Assembly: GCA_963851245.1 (NCBI GenBank)
Contig: CAWKOH010000003.1
Coordinates: forward strand, 620,001 to 684,000
Source of the DNA: CAWKOH01 sp963851245
GTDB taxonomy: Bacteria > Actinomycetota > Acidimicrobiia > Acidimicrobiales > Palsa-688
DNA: 64,000 nt
Direction of reading: 5' to 3'
This document shows, in pieces, positions 63,853 through 64,000 of this stretch. A model generated the notes under the pieces. It saw nothing but the letters and a program-made list of their open reading frames with translations, had not been told where the DNA came from and ran no database searches. Each line of letters starts with the position of its first letter. Positions within the stretch are counted from its first letter, which is position 1. Made by a program: the position numbers and the translations under genes.

Positions 63853-64000
63853 ATGGAGGATTGGCCGGGCCTGGCGGAGCTGCTGCTCGACGGCATCGGG
63901 GACCACGTATCGGCGGCCGGCCGCCCCACATGGGTCGGTGTAAGGGACGACCCGCTGGGACAGCGGGATTTCGGGATGTGGTTCGTGGAGGACTCTTGCG
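63853..64000 (+). CDS. Unknown protein, 5' part only
   Basis: ATG 63853 has a perfect AGGAGG 9 nt upstream and the frame is open to the end of the window (49 codons). The start of the protein reads MEDWPGLAELLLDGIGDHV and then AAGRPTWVGVRDDPLG and FGMWFVEDSC, acidic and not hydrophobic, so no signal peptide. I do not recognise a family from this fragment. The strong ribosome site and structured leader make it a real gene. Confidence 0.65.
   Translation, partial: MEDWPGLAELLLDGIGDHVSAAGRPTWVGVRDDPLGQRDFGMWFVEDSC

Noticed and set aside
1..64000. CRISPR arrays, insertion sequences, prophage or integrase genes
   Set aside because: No regularly spaced repeats, transposase or integrase motifs were seen; tRNA-Val is not followed by a recombinase or a repeated tRNA end.

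Overview
The window looks like a chromosomal segment of a high-GC actinobacterium. Phylum-level signs are a phosphatidylinositol mannoside (PIM) locus, a mycothiol ligase (mshC), an F420-dependent NADP reductase, a fused ChlI-ChlD chelatase subunit, many GTG starts and frequent 4-bp GTGA or ATGA gene overlaps. The content fits an uncultured Acidimicrobiia-like lineage, but that class assignment is inference. I see no phage, insertion sequence, CRISPR array or plasmid functions; this is mostly ordinary chromosome.

Layout. Positions 1-6947 (minus strand) carry yebC (partial), pdxT, pdxS, a DUF3048 lipoprotein, a degenerate M48-like protein, pimA, an acyltransferase and a CDP-alcohol phosphatidyltransferase. 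From memory of the M. tuberculosis map this matches the order thrS-HIT-pgsA-patA-pimA-...-pdxS-pdxT-yebC. Here a 5-kb segment (EF-G-like GTPase, amidohydrolase, P450; 7130-11770) lies between pgsA and HIT-thrS, and two copies of a 46-bp palindrome flank the amidohydrolase-P450 pair. thrS, mshC and npdG (12740-16614) are all broken by many single-base indels, most likely an error-rich patch of the assembly. A thioredoxin-like gene follows.

Positions 17139-28573 form a cobalamin locus: cobU, cobS, cbiB/cobD, a CobC-like aminotransferase, cobQ, cobN, chlID and a terminal adk run on the minus strand behind a cobalamin riboswitch, with cobO divergent. They supply cobalt insertion, amidation, aminopropanol-linker attachment, adenosylation and nucleotide-loop assembly; the corrin-ring methyltransferases are not here.

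Positions 28696-34055 hold a CocE-type hydrolase, an ArsB/NhaD-type transporter, RidA and kynureninase as one operon, preceded by a DinB/YCII-like protein. Positions 34161-36834 carry small hypothetical proteins, an OafA-type acyltransferase and tRNA-Val(CAC). Positions 36997-43018 are gltBD, then two conserved hypothetical genes and a MASE1-GGDEF diguanylate cyclase.

Positions 45794-52709 are the most distinctive part: a TetR regulator faces a tight operon of acyl reductase-HAD fusion, zinc alcohol dehydrogenase, LarA-like protein and PlsC-type acyltransferase, with a palindromic operator in the 23-bp gap between the start codons. After that come a DUF929-VKOR thiol-oxidation pair, a second HAD-acyltransferase fusion, LysR, aconitase, a PAS-GGDEF cyclase, aspS and the start of an unknown gene behind a structured leader.

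Isolated single-base frameshifts also occur in the PIM acyltransferase, chlID, gltB, gltD and the MASE1-GGDEF gene; frame-corrected lengths all match their families, so sequencing error is the simplest reading.
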